The notes beneath the pieces are model-generated. The model had not been told where the DNA came from and searched no databases. It was given only the letters and a program-made list of their open reading frames with translations. A stretch of 64,000 nucleotides of DNA, taken from positions 3,349,501-3,413,500 of the forward strand of contig NZ_CP071057.1 in NCBI RefSeq assembly GCF_017161425.1, given 5' to 3'. Positions within the stretch are counted from its first letter, which is position 1. Every line of letters starts with the position of its first letter. Positions 6,966 to 16,175 of this stretch are shown in pieces. The translations under genes and the position numbers were made by a program. The DNA is from Marinicauda algicola. GTDB lineage: Bacteria > Pseudomonadota > Alphaproteobacteria > Caulobacterales > Maricaulaceae.

Positions 6966-8690
6966 CTAATGCTGCGCCGCGCTCTCTTCACGCTCCGTGC
7001 CGGCCCGAGCGCTCGCGGCATAGGAAAAGCGCACGCCGACGCGGGTGCCGCCGGCCTCGGTCCTCTCGCGGACGAGGTTGCCGCCCATCTGCTGGGCGAA
7101 GGCGGACATCAGGGTGGAGCCGGTGCCTTCCCCGGCGCCCTCGGCCAGGCCCGAGCCGTCGTCGGCCACCGCGATCTCGTAGCGGTCCGCGCCGAGCCTG
7201 GCGAGGCTGACGCGGATGGTCCCGCGCATGCGGTCCTCGAAGGCGTGCTTGAAGGCATTGTTGGCCGCTTCGGTCACGAACAGGGCAAGCGGCACCGCAT
7301 AGTCGGGTTCGAACTCGATGTCCTCGCTCTCCACCTCCACCGCGACGGCCTGTTCGGCCGCCTTGGAGGCGTCGGAGACATAATGCAGCAGTTCTCGAAG
7401 GAAGGGGCGCATCTCGACCTGGCGCAGGTCCTCGGCCTCGTAGAGGCTGCGGTGAACCAGGGCGAGCGCGTTGATGCGCCGTCGCGCCTCGAACAGGGCC
7501 TGCCGCCCCGGCCCGTCCGGCAACCGTCCGGCCTGCAGGTTCAGCAGGCTGACGATGACCTGGAGATTGTTCTTCACCCGGTGGTGGATCTCGCGCAGCA
7601 GCGCGGTGCGCTGCTCGACCGCGCTCTCCAGCGCACTGCGCTGCTCCTCGAGCGAGGCCGCCATCTTGGCGAGCGTCGTTGCGAGTTCCTCGACCTCGGC
7701 GGGCGCCTTCTCGGCGCGGCGCGGATCGATGTCGAGCCGGCCCGAACCGTACAGGCGCGCGATGCGCCGCAGGTAGGTCAGCCAGCGCAGGACGAAGCGG
7801 TCGATCGCGATCCACACGCAGACGATGGCGAGTGTCCACATCAGGAAGGGGATGAGGATGGTGCCCGCGAGGTCGTAGCCGGTCCAGGCCGAATAGGCCG
7901 GGCCGGGAGTGAGAAGCACGGTGCCGAAGCGGCGTTCGACCAGGGGGGAGAAGGTCAGGGTGCGCCCGGGCGCGGCCTCCGGCTGCTGCACGATGATCGT
8001 GTCCTCGGCGGCAAGGGCCTCGGCGAGAAGCTCCGCGGGCAGGGTATCGAAGGGCAGGCGCTGGCCGCCCAGGGTGAACACGCCTTCGTGGTTGAAGAAG
8101 GCGAGCGTGGCCTCGGGGGGCAGATAGTTCTCGTCGACGAGGCGCAGGGCCGCCGCCGCGTCGACGGCGATGGCCACCGCGCCGGCGAACTCGCCGGCGA
8201 TCTCGAACGGGTGGGCGATCAGCATGATCGGGCGCCGCGAGAGGTCGCCCGGCTGCACCCGGGTGAAGAGCGGACCGCCCCGCGCCTGGATGTCTTCGAA
8301 CCAGGCGAGGCCCCCGGCGCTGAAGTCGAGATCCGTGCCGAGCCCAGCGCAGCGCACCCGGCCGGTCGCGTCGGTGATGGCGATGTTGGAGACGACGATG
8401 TCGGTCTCGGCGATGCGCGCGAGCGCGCGGTCGCAGCCTTCGGCGTCGGTGAGGAAGCTGGACGGGCGGCCTGCGATGGCCGCCCCGATGCCGAGCGCGC
8501 GCTCGAGCGCGGATTCCAGATCGTCGGTCGCGAGGCTGCTCGCGGTGTAGAGACGGTCGATCTGCTTCAGGCGCTCGTCCTCGAACTCGATCGTCCCCTG
8601 GATGATCGAGAGCGCCAGTAGCGGCGTCAGCGCAATGGCCAGAATGGCGACAAGCTGCACCCGCAAGCTGCGCCGGAAGGGCAGTCTCAT
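6966..8690 (-). CDS. phyK: HWE/HisKA_2 sensor histidine kinase, PhyK-like
   Basis: A 574-residue membrane sensor kinase. TM1 is at about 11-30, an extracytoplasmic sensing domain of about 240 residues (Cache-like by size) follows, TM2 is at 273-296, then a linker/HAMP-like helix to 365, and a HisKA_2 domain with EIHHRVKNN (367-375; His369/370 phosphoacceptor) and a HATPase domain with TEAANNAFKHAF near 460-475 and DDGSG near 500. This kinase class phosphorylates PhyR in the general stress response. It lies on the same strand as nepR, 179 bases downstream. The usual ECF sigma gene between nepR and the kinase is missing. The gene name rests on locus context. Confidence 0.85.
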   Translation of the reverse strand: MRLPFRRSLRVQLVAILAIALTPLLALSIIQGTIEFEDERLKQIDRLYTASSLATDDLESALERALGIGAAIAGRPSSFLTDAEGCDRALARIAETDIVVSNIAITDATGRVRCAGLGTDLDFSAGGLAWFEDIQARGGPLFTRVQPGDLSRRPIMLIAHPFEIAGEFAGAVAIAVDAAAALRLVDENYLPPEATLAFFNHEGVFTLGGQRLPFDTLPAELLAEALAAEDTIIVQQPEAAPGRTLTFSPLVERRFGTVLLTPGPAYSAWTGYDLAGTILIPFLMWTLAIVCVWIAIDRFVLRWLTYLRRIARLYGSGRLDIDPRRAEKAPAEVEELATTLAKMAASLEEQRSALESAVEQRTALLREIHHRVKNNLQVIVSLLNLQAGRLPDGPGRQALFEARRRINALALVHRSLYEAEDLRQVEMRPFLRELLHYVSDASKAAEQAVAVEVESEDIEFEPDYAVPLALFVTEAANNAFKHAFEDRMRGTIRVSLARLGADRYEIAVADDGSGLAEGAGEGTGSTLMSAFAQQMGGNLVRERTEAGGTRVGVRFSYAASARAGTEREESAAQH

Positions 8691-8869
8691 CCGTTCTCCG
8701 ATCCCCCTCGCAGCGTGCCGCGAGACGTCCTCGCGGCGGCGCGCTCATGTCCGCATCCCGGGGATGAATCCTTGCTGACCGGCAGGTGGCGTCCGCGAGC
8801 GCGGCCGGCGCGATGATGCCGCTCCTGCCTCACCCCGGGACGGGCAGCCGGACCGCCTCGCCCCTGCTC

Positions 8870-9133
8870 TCAGTACGCATCCCTGCCCCTGGATTCGGAC
8901 CTGATGCGTACCTCGCCCGAGCCGCGGCCGACAGGCTGCAGCTTGCGTTCCTCGCTCTCCTCGAGCCGCTCGAGCAGCTCGTCGAATTCGTCGGGTACAC
9001 CCTCCGCGACAATATCGTCGAAGAGGCCGCGAAGTCGACGGCCAATCGCGCGCTGACGCCTCTGGATCGCTTCCAAATCCTCGTCCAGTGTCGCGCTGCG
9101 CAAGATGTGTTTACCGTTGCCGTTCTGAGTCAT
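8870..9133 (-). CDS. nepR: Anti-sigma factor NepR
   Basis: An 87-residue protein whose second half, from AIGRRLRGLFDDIVAEGVP to about LLERLEE, is the NepR two-helix core that clamps the EcfG sigma factor until phosphorylated PhyR titrates it. The frame could extend upstream to an ATG at 9190, but that lies inside the -10 box of the EcfG-type promoter at 9189-9213, so the start must be ATG 9133 (MTQNGNGK), giving a leader of about 50 bases. It is divergent from phyR. No sigma gene follows it, unlike the canonical nepR-ecfG pair. Confidence 0.9.
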   Translation of the reverse strand: MTQNGNGKHILRSATLDEDLEAIQRRQRAIGRRLRGLFDDIVAEGVPDEFDELLERLEESEERKLQPVGRGSGEVRIRSESRGRDAY

Positions 9134-9188
9134 AGGTTGTTCGTCGAGTTCTTGATCCTGACCGTTCGTTGTGTCTCGATCCCCCCTC

Positions 9189-9213
9189 AACGGGCGATGT
9201 CCATGTTGGTTCC
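9189..9213 (-). promoter_or_regulatory. EcfG-dependent promoter of nepR
   Basis: On the minus strand GGAAC (9213-9209), 16 bases, then CGTT (9192-9189). This is an exact match to the alphaproteobacterial general stress sigma consensus GGAAC-N16/17-CGTT. It reads toward nepR and implies autoregulation of the anti-sigma factor. Confidence 0.88.
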
Positions 9214-9231
9214 GAAAATTTGCATGTCAAC

Positions 9232-9256
9232 GGAACCTCCGGCTCCGCCGCGCGTT
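9232..9256 (+). promoter_or_regulatory. EcfG-dependent promoter of phyR
   Basis: GGAAC (9232-9236), 16 bases, CGTT (9253-9256), reading toward phyR 42 bases downstream. Together with the opposite promoter at 9189-9213 this makes a divergent EcfG-controlled pair with only 18 bases between the two -35 elements. Confidence 0.88.
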
Positions 9257-9297
9257 CGCTAGCGACGATACCGATTGATCGTAATACCGGGACGACC

Positions 9298-10089
9298 ATG
9301 CCATTCAGCACCGCCATCCGCCCTCACATCCCCTATCTCAGGCGCTATGCCCGCATCCTCACTGGTTCGCAGGAAAGCGGCGACGCCTATGTGCGCGCCT
9401 CGCTCGAGGCGGCCATCGAGGGGGAGGCTGAGCTCGACCGCGATCTTCCCCCTAACGTCGCGCTCTACCAGCTGTTCCACGCGACGTGGAAGAATGCCGG
9501 CTCGCGACTGACCGGCGACAACCGCCTGAACGGCAAATCGGAGAAGCTCGACGACATCCCGTCCGAGGCGCGCCACGTGCTGTTGCTGACCGCAGTGGAG
9601 AACTTCACCGTCGAGCAGGCCGCCACGATCCTCAGGATCGGCGAAGACGAGGCCCGAAAGCTCCTGAAGAAGGCGCAGGCCCATCTCGAGGGCGGACTTG
9701 CCACCGAGGTTCTGATCATCGAGGACGAGCCGATCATCGCGCTCGACCTGCAATCGATCGCCGAGAAGATGGGCCACAAGGTCGTCGGCATCGCGCGCAC
9801 GCGCGACGAGGCGGTCAAGCTCGCCCGCGAGAAGAGCCCCAGGCTCGTGCTGGCCGACATCCAGCTCGCCGACGACAGCTCCGGGATCGATGCAGCTCAG
9901 GATATCCTGGAACTCGGCACCGTGCCGGTGATCTTCATCACCGCCTATCCCGAGCGCCTGCTGACCGGCAAGAAGCCGGAGCCGACCTATCTCATCACCA
10001 AGCCCTTCATGCCCGAAACCGTGGCCGCGACGGTCAGCCAGGCGCTGTTCTTCGCCGGTGACGCGAGGCGCCAGGCCGCGGCCGAGTAG
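9298..10089 (+). CDS. phyR: General stress response regulator PhyR
   Basis: A 263-residue protein with the diagnostic PhyR layout: an ECF-sigma-like domain first (about 1-130: region 2-like RRYARILTGSQESGDAYV and region 4-like VENFTVEQAATIL), then a receiver domain (138-255) with acidic EDE at 142-144, phospho-acceptor Asp187 (LADIQLADD), Thr in FITAYPE and Lys in ITKPF. Phosphorylation exposes the sigma-like domain, which sequesters NepR. ATG 9298 lies 42 bases after the EcfG promoter; longer frames from 9169 would start upstream of that promoter. It is followed after 3 bases by a DUF1328 gene. Confidence 0.95.
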   Translation: MPFSTAIRPHIPYLRRYARILTGSQESGDAYVRASLEAAIEGEAELDRDLPPNVALYQLFHATWKNAGSRLTGDNRLNGKSEKLDDIPSEARHVLLLTAVENFTVEQAATILRIGEDEARKLLKKAQAHLEGGLATEVLIIEDEPIIALDLQSIAEKMGHKVVGIARTRDEAVKLAREKSPRLVLADIQLADDSSGIDAAQDILELGTVPVIFITAYPERLLTGKKPEPTYLITKPFMPETVAATVSQALFFAGDARRQAAAE

Positions 10090-10092
10090 GCG

Positions 10093-10266
10093 ATGTTCGG
10101 CCTCGCCCTCCTGTTCGCGATCGTCGCCCTGGTGGCGGCGTGGTTCGGCTTTTTCGGCCTGGCCGGCACGGCGGCGATGATCGCCCAGTGGATCTTCGTG
10201 ATCGCGCTGGTGCTCGCGGTCGTCTCCGCGCTTTTCAAGGCCCTGCGGGGGCGTCCGCCGGTCTAG
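10093..10266 (+). CDS. DUF1328 small membrane protein (YtjA-like)
   Basis: A 57-residue protein: MFGLALLFAIVALVAAWFGF, then GLAGTAA and a second hydrophobic helix ending before a short basic tail (FKALRGRPPV). The Phe-Gly-Phe-x-Gly-Leu-Ala-Gly-Thr-Ala-Ala centre between two transmembrane helices (about 3-21 and 29-49) is the signature of DUF1328. The function is unknown. It begins 3 bases after the phyR stop, so it is almost certainly expressed from the EcfG promoter, a stress-linked membrane protein. Its TAG overlaps the TAG of the convergent cydC in CTAG (10263-10266). Confidence 0.87.
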   Translation: MFGLALLFAIVALVAAWFGFFGLAGTAAMIAQWIFVIALVLAVVSALFKALRGRPPV

Positions 10267-11987
10267 CGGGTTGACGGCGCGAAGCCGGGAAACAGCCGGT
10301 CGAAGGCGCCGCCGGAACCGGCCAGGCGTCCGGCCGGCCCGCGTTCCGCGATCCGGCCCTCCTCCAGCACGACGATCTCGCGCGCCGGTGCCAGCAGGGC
10401 CGGCCGGTGGGTCACGATCAGGACCGAGCGGTCCGCCCGCTCGCCGAGCCAGTCCTCCAGCGCGGCGACGAATTCGGCCTCGGTCGCCGCGTCCAGTCCT
10501 TCGGTGGGCTCGTCCAGCAGCAGGACCGGCGCGTCCTTCACGAAGGCGCGCGCGAGCGCGATGCGCCGGGCCTGTCCGCCCGAGACCAGCGCGCCCTGTT
10601 CGCCGATCCAGGTGTCGAGCCCGTCGGGCAGGGCCCGCACGAAGCGGTCCGCCCGCGCGCGCTCGAGCGCGGCCCACAGCGCGGCCTCGCCCGCCTGCGG
10701 GCGGGCCAGCAGAAGATTGTCGCGCACGCTCGCCGAGAGAAGCTCCGCGCGCTGGTCGACGAGGGCGAGCCGGGTGCGGATCGCGGCCGGGTCGAGGCGT
10801 TCATAATCCGCCCCGTCCATAGCGATCGCGCCCGCGTCGGGGGCGTAGAAGCGCATCAGCAGGCGCACGATCGAGGACTTGCCGGAGCCGGAGGCGCCGA
10901 CGACGGCGATCCGGGCGCCCCGGTCCAGGTCGAGATCGATCCCGGCCAGGGCCGGCGCCGAGCGGCCGGGATAGGTGAAATGCACCCCGCGCAGCGACAG
11001 GCCGGAGCCCGCCGGCAGGGAGGACGGATCCTGCGGTGCGCACACGGCCGGCTCCATCTCGCCGAGCGCCCGAAGCCGGCGGGCCGCGGCGGTGGTGCGT
11101 CCGGCCGCTTCTCCGGCCTGGACCAGCGGGCCTGCGGCCTCGAACAGGGCGAAGGCTGCGAAACCGGCAAGGGCCGACAGCGCGGGCCCGGCTCCGCCGG
11201 CCGCGGCGAGCGCGATCGCGGTGACGAGGGCGAGCGGGCCGGCAAGGCCCAGTACCGCAGCATTGGCCAGCGCGAGGCGCGACAGGTGCCGCCGGCTCTC
11301 GCTCCATTGCGCGCAAGCCGCCTCGAGCCGGGCGCGCACGCGCGCATCCGCGCCGTAGGCCTTCAGCTCGGGGAGCCCGGCGGCGAGATCGCCCGCCTCG
11401 GCGCGGGCGCGCGCGCCGGCCTCCGCGATGCGGGTGCCCGCCTCCCGGCCGGCGCGCGCGGCGAGGAGCGGCAGCCCGATCGCACAGGCCAGGAACAGGG
11501 CGAGCACGCCGGGAAGGGCGAGCGGTGCGGTGAAGGCCAGGAGCACGCTCACCGCGATCACGCCGCAGGCCGCCGCGATCGCCGGCGTGACGAGGCGCAG
11601 ATAGAGCCCGTCCAGCGCATCGACATCTCCGGTGACGCGGGCCAGGAGATCGCCGCCGCGCAGTTCGGCCAGCCGGCCGGGCGCGAGCGGGGCCACGGTG
11701 CGGAACACCCAGACGCGCAGCCGGGCGAGTATGCGGAAGGTCGCCTCGTGCGTCGCCAGGCGCTCGCCATAGCGCGAGAGCGGGCGCAGCAGGGCGAAGC
11801 CGCGCACGCCGCGGGTCGCCGCGATCGCTGCGCCGAAGCCGGACAGCGCCGCGGCGGCGACGAACCAGCCCGATATCGACATGAGCCCGATGCCGGCCAG
11901 CAGCGTCAGCGCGGCGAGCGCCGCGCCGAGGCGAAGCCACCAGCGGTCGGGATGCGCGAGGGCGAGGAAGAAGCGCAGATCGTTCAC
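10263..11987 (-). CDS. cydC: Thiol reductant ABC exporter subunit CydC
   Basis: A 574-residue ABC half-transporter: six transmembrane helices in the first 310 residues, including the CydC-typical RYGERLATHEATFRILARLR and GDLLARVTGDVDALDGLYLR segments, then an ATPase domain with Walker A GASGSGKS (near 370), signature VSGGQARR (near 470) and Walker B VLLLDEPTEGLD. With CydD it exports cysteine/glutathione to the periplasm, needed for cytochrome bd and c assembly. The GTG start at 11987 overlaps the cydD stop in GTGA. No cydAB oxidase genes are in the window. Confidence 0.93.
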   Translation of the reverse strand: MNDLRFFLALAHPDRWWLRLGAALAALTLLAGIGLMSISGWFVAAAALSGFGAAIAATRGVRGFALLRPLSRYGERLATHEATFRILARLRVWVFRTVAPLAPGRLAELRGGDLLARVTGDVDALDGLYLRLVTPAIAAACGVIAVSVLLAFTAPLALPGVLALFLACAIGLPLLAARAGREAGTRIAEAGARARAEAGDLAAGLPELKAYGADARVRARLEAACAQWSESRRHLSRLALANAAVLGLAGPLALVTAIALAAAGGAGPALSALAGFAAFALFEAAGPLVQAGEAAGRTTAAARRLRALGEMEPAVCAPQDPSSLPAGSGLSLRGVHFTYPGRSAPALAGIDLDLDRGARIAVVGASGSGKSSIVRLLMRFYAPDAGAIAMDGADYERLDPAAIRTRLALVDQRAELLSASVRDNLLLARPQAGEAALWAALERARADRFVRALPDGLDTWIGEQGALVSGGQARRIALARAFVKDAPVLLLDEPTEGLDAATEAEFVAALEDWLGERADRSVLIVTHRPALLAPAREIVVLEEGRIAERGPAGRLAGSGGAFDRLFPGFAPSTR

Positions 11988-13660
11988 GACACGCCCTCCG
12001 CCACGGGCGCGAGTTCGACCACGTGGTCGCAGGCCGCGCGTACGGCCGGGCTATGGGTGGCGATCAGCACCGTGCGCCCGCGCGCCGCTTCGGTGAGGCG
12101 GGCCAGGAAGCGGGCCTCGCTGAGGCCGTCGAGATGGGCGGTGGGCTCGTCCAGCAGGAGGAGCTTCATGTCCGCCGCCAGGGCGCGCGCCAGCGCGACC
12201 CGCTGGGCCTGCCCGCCCGACAGCGCGTAGCCGCGCTCGCCGAGCCGGGTGTCGAGCCCGTCGGGAAGGCTGGCGGCGAAATCCAGGACGCCGGCCGCCT
12301 CGGCCGCCGCCAGGATCCGGTCCTGTCCCAGCGTCTCGTCGAACAGTGCGATGTTCTCCGCCAGCGTGCCGTGGAACAGGCGCGGGCGCTGGGCGATCCA
12401 GGCGGCGCGGCCGAGCAGCGGGCCGTCTGCCGGAACGCCGTCGACCAGGATGCGGCCCGCGCTCGCCGGCGCATAGCCCATCAGCAGCTTCAGCGCGGTC
12501 GACTTGCCCGCCCCGGACGGCCCCCACAGGCCGGTGATCTGGCCGGCCGGAGCGCAAAAGCTCAGCGTGTCGAGGCCGCGGCGCCCGTCCGGATAGACGC
12601 TCGAGACCGCCTCGAACCGGATCTGCGGGGCGGTGGCGAAACCGGCTGCGGGGGGGCTGGCGGACATCCCGGGACCGTCGAGGATCGGATCGAGCGCCTC
12701 GGCGGCAGCCTCGGCATCGGCGCGGTCGTGATAGGCCGCCGAGAAGCGGCGCATCGGCGTGTAGAACTCCGGAGCGAGGAGCAGGAGGAAGACCGCGCCG
12801 CGCAGGGCGAGGTCGCGGTCGGGCCCCAGCGCGATCACGTCCATCAGGGTGAGGCCGGCATAGATCGCGGTCGCGGCGATGGCGAAGGCGGACACGATCT
12901 CCAGCGCCGCGGAGGACAGGAAGGCGATGCGCAGCACCTTCATGGTGCGCCGGCGCAGCTCGTCGGCGGCCCGCGCGAGTCCTGCCGCCTCGCGCCCGGC
13001 CGCGTTGAAGGCGTTGAGCGTTTCCAGCGCCTGGAGCCGGTCGTTGAAGCGCCCCGCAAGCCGGCGCAGCGTGGCCAGCTGATCCCGGCTCGCCTCCGCG
13101 GCTCCGGCGCCCACGATCGCGGTCACCGCGATGAAGACCGGAGCGGACAGGAGCAGACCGGCGGCCACGACCGGGCTCGCCGCCGCGGCGGCGAGCACCA
13201 GGACGAGCGGGCCTCCCGCCAGCACCGGCAGGAGCGGGCGGTAGCGCGCGAAATAGCCCTCGAGCTTTTCCACCGCATCGATCAGGGCGGCCGAAATCGC
13301 ACCGGTCTCGTGGCGCTCGGTGAAGGCCGGCCCGCGTGCGCACAGCGCGCGCGCGGCCTGCCGGCGCACATGGTCGCGGATGAGGAGGGATGCCTCGATG
13401 CCGGCGCGGGTCTCGCCTGCCTGCAGGAGGGCCCGCACGAGGGCGAGTCCCGCCGCCGCTGCAAGCCAGCCGGCAAAGGGACGGCCCTCCACGAGCGCCG
13501 CGAGCGCGCTCGCAGCGCAGAAGGCGAAGCCGGCAAAGATCGCGTACTGCGCGATGCCGAGGCCGGCTCCGATACGAATCCAGCCAAGGCCTGCCCGCTC
13601 CCACGTGCCGAGGCGTCGGGCAGGCTGTTCGGGGCTGTCCGGGGAAGGGGAATCGGTCAT
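11984..13660 (-). CDS. cydD: Thiol reductant ABC exporter subunit CydD
   Basis: A 558-residue ABC half-transporter, partner of CydC. The N-terminal 310 residues are membrane-spanning with the CydD motifs AGETRAGIEASLLIRDHVRR and the EFYTPMRRFSAAYHDRADA linker. The ATPase domain has Walker A GPSGAGKS, signature ALSGGQAQR and Walker B LLLLDEPTAHLD. An upstream in-frame start at 13714 would add 18 residues; ATG 13660 was chosen because it begins the acidic, Pro/Ser-rich leader directly before the first conserved helix. The end overlaps cydC by 4 bases. Confidence 0.92.
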   Translation of the reverse strand: MTDSPSPDSPEQPARRLGTWERAGLGWIRIGAGLGIAQYAIFAGFAFCAASALAALVEGRPFAGWLAAAAGLALVRALLQAGETRAGIEASLLIRDHVRRQAARALCARGPAFTERHETGAISAALIDAVEKLEGYFARYRPLLPVLAGGPLVLVLAAAAASPVVAAGLLLSAPVFIAVTAIVGAGAAEASRDQLATLRRLAGRFNDRLQALETLNAFNAAGREAAGLARAADELRRRTMKVLRIAFLSSAALEIVSAFAIAATAIYAGLTLMDVIALGPDRDLALRGAVFLLLLAPEFYTPMRRFSAAYHDRADAEAAAEALDPILDGPGMSASPPAAGFATAPQIRFEAVSSVYPDGRRGLDTLSFCAPAGQITGLWGPSGAGKSTALKLLMGYAPASAGRILVDGVPADGPLLGRAAWIAQRPRLFHGTLAENIALFDETLGQDRILAAAEAAGVLDFAASLPDGLDTRLGERGYALSGGQAQRVALARALAADMKLLLLDEPTAHLDGLSEARFLARLTEAARGRTVLIATHSPAVRAACDHVVELAPVAEGVS

Positions 13661-13736
13661 CGAGGCGGGGTCTAGCACGGATCGGGCGGGGCGAACCGTG
13701 ACCTCCTGCCTCATGTGACGCCAAAGGGAAAGGGGG

Positions 13737-14402
13737 CTAGCGCGTCCCGGCGAAGGGCGAGGCGTCGTCGAGCAGCGTGCGGGCCGGCACCGGCCGGGTG
13801 CGATTGAACAGCCAGACCATCAGCGTATCGCCCTGGGTCTCCAGGCGCTGGCGATGGGCCGGCTCGCTGTTCTCCACCGTGGTGGAATGAAGGTACCAGT
13901 TGCCGATCTGGTCGCGCACCGGGACGTTCACCGTTCGCCAGTAGCGCCGACCGTCCGTGCCGGGCGTGAACCAGTAGCCTTCCAGGCAGGAAACGTCGCC
14001 GGTGAAGGCGCCGAGCTCGATCATGCGCGCGATCTCGAGGCTCGCCTCCTCGCCGAGTTCGCCGCCGATCTTGTGGCCGGGGCGGTAGCGGTCGAAGGGT
14101 TCGCCGCTTGCCGGCACGGCCGGGCTCACCGCCACCATGCGCACGCCGTCCTCCTCCAGCGAGGACAGCATGATGTGATGGGGCGAATGCAGCACGGTCG
14201 CGACCCAGTGCTCGAAATGGGGGCGGTGCTGCGGCGTCTCCAGCAGCTTGCGGATGCGCTCGGCGAGGTCGGCGGACGGGCGGGCGGCGCCCGATTCCAG
14301 CCGCGAGACGTAGGCCTGGCTCACGCCGATATGCGAGGCGGCAACGTCCTGCTTCATCCCGACGGCTGCGCGAAACTTGCGCAGTTCGACGCCCCAATCC
14401 AT
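13737..14402 (-). CDS. XRE-family regulator with unknown C-terminal domain (copy 1)
   Basis: A 221-residue protein: an N-terminal HTH_3 domain (2-65; MKQDVAASHIGVSQAYVSRLESG is the helix-turn-helix) and a C-terminal domain of about 150 residues with CLEGYWFTPG and VNVPVRDQIGNWYLHSTT that I do not recognise. GGAGGGG directly before ATG 14402 decides the start. A paralog with the same layout lies at 16176-16796, and the two flank the globin transducer. The C-terminal domain may bind a ligand or read a partner (inference). There is no membrane segment. Confidence 0.8.
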   Translation of the reverse strand: MDWGVELRKFRAAVGMKQDVAASHIGVSQAYVSRLESGAARPSADLAERIRKLLETPQHRPHFEHWVATVLHSPHHIMLSSLEEDGVRMVAVSPAVPASGEPFDRYRPGHKIGGELGEEASLEIARMIELGAFTGDVSCLEGYWFTPGTDGRRYWRTVNVPVRDQIGNWYLHSTTVENSEPAHRQRLETQGDTLMVWLFNRTRPVPARTLLDDASPFAGTR

Positions 14403-14643
14403 GTCCCCTCCGTGGCCCAAAGCCGTGAAAAATCAGGAAGCTGCTCTTGTCCGCGATCTGTATGCGGAAGTCCAGAGCCCAACGCAATCGGTGAGTGCGT
14501 TCGCTTCGCGGTCAGGGTCGGTACGGGAAAAAACGCGCCGGCGGGGCAAGGGTTGCGGGGAGCCCCGCCGGCGCGAAGTTGGGGCAGGTGCCGAGAGGGA
14601 CGGGACGGAAAGATCGTCCGAAGGCCTGCCCGGTGTGGCGTGA

Positions 14644-15990
14644 TCAGGCGGCGCGCATGCGGGAGAGGAATTCGGCGACGCGCGCTTCCAGGTCGGCGGT
14701 GCGGTTGCGCACGTCCTCCGAGACGCGCTTGACGTCGGCAGCGGCGCTGCCGGTTTCGCGCGCCCGCGCTTCCAGGGCCTGGGCCGATTCCGCGGCGCTC
14801 TGGTTGCCTGCGGTGGCTTCCTCGGCGTTGCGCGCGATCTCCTGGGTTGCGACGGACTGCTCCTCGACCGCGGCATTGATCGCGACGGCCGCCTCGCTGA
14901 TCTGGTTGATCGTGTTGCGGATGAGCTCCATCGCCTCCACCGCCGAGCCGGTGGCCGCCTGCATGGCGCCGACCTGTGCGGCGATCTCCTCGGTCGCCTT
15001 GGCGGTCTGGTTGGCGAGCGTCTTGACCTCCTGGGCGACGACCGCGAAGCCCTTGCCGGCCTCGCCGGCCCGTGCGCTCTCGATCGTGGCGTTGAGCGCC
15101 AGCAGGTTGGTCTGCTCGGCAATGTCCTTGATGAGGCTCACCACGCCGCCGATCTGCTTGGCCGCGGCGTCGAGCTCGGAGAGGGTGCGCGCCGCGTTCG
15201 AGGCGTTGTCGACAGCACCCTTGGCGGTCTCGCTCTGGCTCGCCGCCTGGCTCGCGATCTCCTGGGAGGCCGCTCCCATCTGGCTGGAGGCGGTCGCGAC
15301 CGACTTCACGTTGGCGGTCGCTTCCTCGGCGCCCGAGGCGACGCTCGCGGCGCGAGTCACGGTGTCGTCGACCGCCTCGTTGACGGTCTTGGCCGCACCG
15401 TCCAGGGCGCTGGTCGCCGCGGCGAGCGCCTTGACGATCTCGCCGACCCCGCCCTCCAGCGACGCCGCGAATTCCTCGCGCTGGCGGCGCGCGGCGGCCT
15501 CGCTCTCCTCGAGATAGATCGAGATGGCCAGTTCCATGTCGAGGAAGATGGCCCGTACCAGCGCGTCGATCGCCGCATCGGCCTTGCCGCGCGCAGAGCG
15601 CATCACGCCCTTGGCGACGCAGTGATTGACGGCCGCCTTCATCAGGTCCGACGCCAGGAGGGCGTAGCCGCCGATATAGTAGCGCGGCTCGAGCCCGATC
15701 TTGGCGTGCACGCCGCCGATTCGCCGCACCGACTGGGCATAGCTCTCGTTGAACTCGCCCGACAGGATGTTGGTCCAGTGGTCGCTCTGGCGCGACTTCG
15801 CTGCGGACCGGTGCTGCTCGTTGGAGAAGAAGCGATTGACGGCCGGCGTCTTCACGATGAGCGCGTAGAACCGGTCGAGCGCACGCGGCAGCTCGGCCTT
15901 TACCGCCTCGCGGATTTCCCCGAAGGCTTCCCGGCTCTGGGCGTCGATTCCGTAGAAGGAAAGGCGTTCGGAAAGATCGATGTTCGACAT
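14644..15990 (-). CDS. Globin-coupled methyl-accepting chemotaxis transducer
   Basis: A 448-residue soluble transducer of the HemAT type. Residues 10-165 form a protoglobin sensor: the proximal His95 lies in [18 protein letters not shown], with the conserved LDRFYALI helix B before it. No transmembrane helix or HAMP follows. The signalling domain (about 200-445) is a coiled-coil MCP domain with the hairpin tip [20 protein letters not shown] and [11 protein letters not shown]. It should bind heme and respond to O2 (or NO/CO) for aerotaxis. No che genes are nearby. It is flanked on the same strand by two paralogous XRE regulators. Confidence 0.93.
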   Translation of the reverse strand: MSNIDLSERLSFYGIDAQSREAFGEIREAVKAELPRALDRFYALIVKTPAVNRFFSNEQHRSAAKSRQSDHWTNILSGEFNESYAQSVRRIGGVHAKIGLEPRYYIGGYALLASDLMKAAVNHCVAKGVMRSARGKADAAIDALVRAIFLDMELAISIYLEESEAAARRQREEFAASLEGGVGEIVKALAAATSALDGAAKTVNEAVDDTVTRAASVASGAEEATANVKSVATASSQMGAASQEIASQAASQSETAKGAVDNASNAARTLSELDAAAKQIGGVVSLIKDIAEQTNLLALNATIESARAGEAGKGFAVVAQEVKTLANQTAKATEEIAAQVGAMQAATGSAVEAMELIRNTINQISEAAVAINAAVEEQSVATQEIARNAEEATAGNQSAAESAQALEARARETGSAAADVKRVSEDVRNRTADLEARVAEFLSRMRAA

Positions 15991-16044
15991 GGAAAAGTCC
16001 CCGCTTCGCCGTCGCGACCTGCGACAAGATGCCGCCGAGGCTGG

Positions 16045-16130
16045 GGGTCGAATGGTAAACGAGTATTAATATTACCAGCGGGTCGACCGGATAATTTATT
16101 ATTACTTATGCAGTATTATGATCCCGCTCC
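16045..16130. promoter_or_regulatory. AT-rich promoter region upstream of the globin transducer
   Basis: Between the transducer start (15990) and the second XRE gene lies the most AT-rich stretch of this part: AGTATTAATATTA near 16051-16063 is self-complementary (TATTAATA core), followed by ATAATTTATTATTACTTATG. It probably holds the transducer promoter and an operator. I cannot assign exact -35/-10 boxes. Confidence 0.4.
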
Positions 16131-16175
16131 GCGACATCTGTCGTGGCGCGGCTGAACTGCCGTGGCCGACCGCCA

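Noticed and set aside
8691-8869. Possible ECF sigma gene between nepR and the kinase
   Set aside because: Only 179 bases, no frame of suitable length or sigma-region sequence on either strand.
9134-9190. Upstream extension of nepR to ATG 9190
   Set aside because: The extra codons overlap the -10 box and spacer of its own EcfG promoter, so they are not transcribed as coding.
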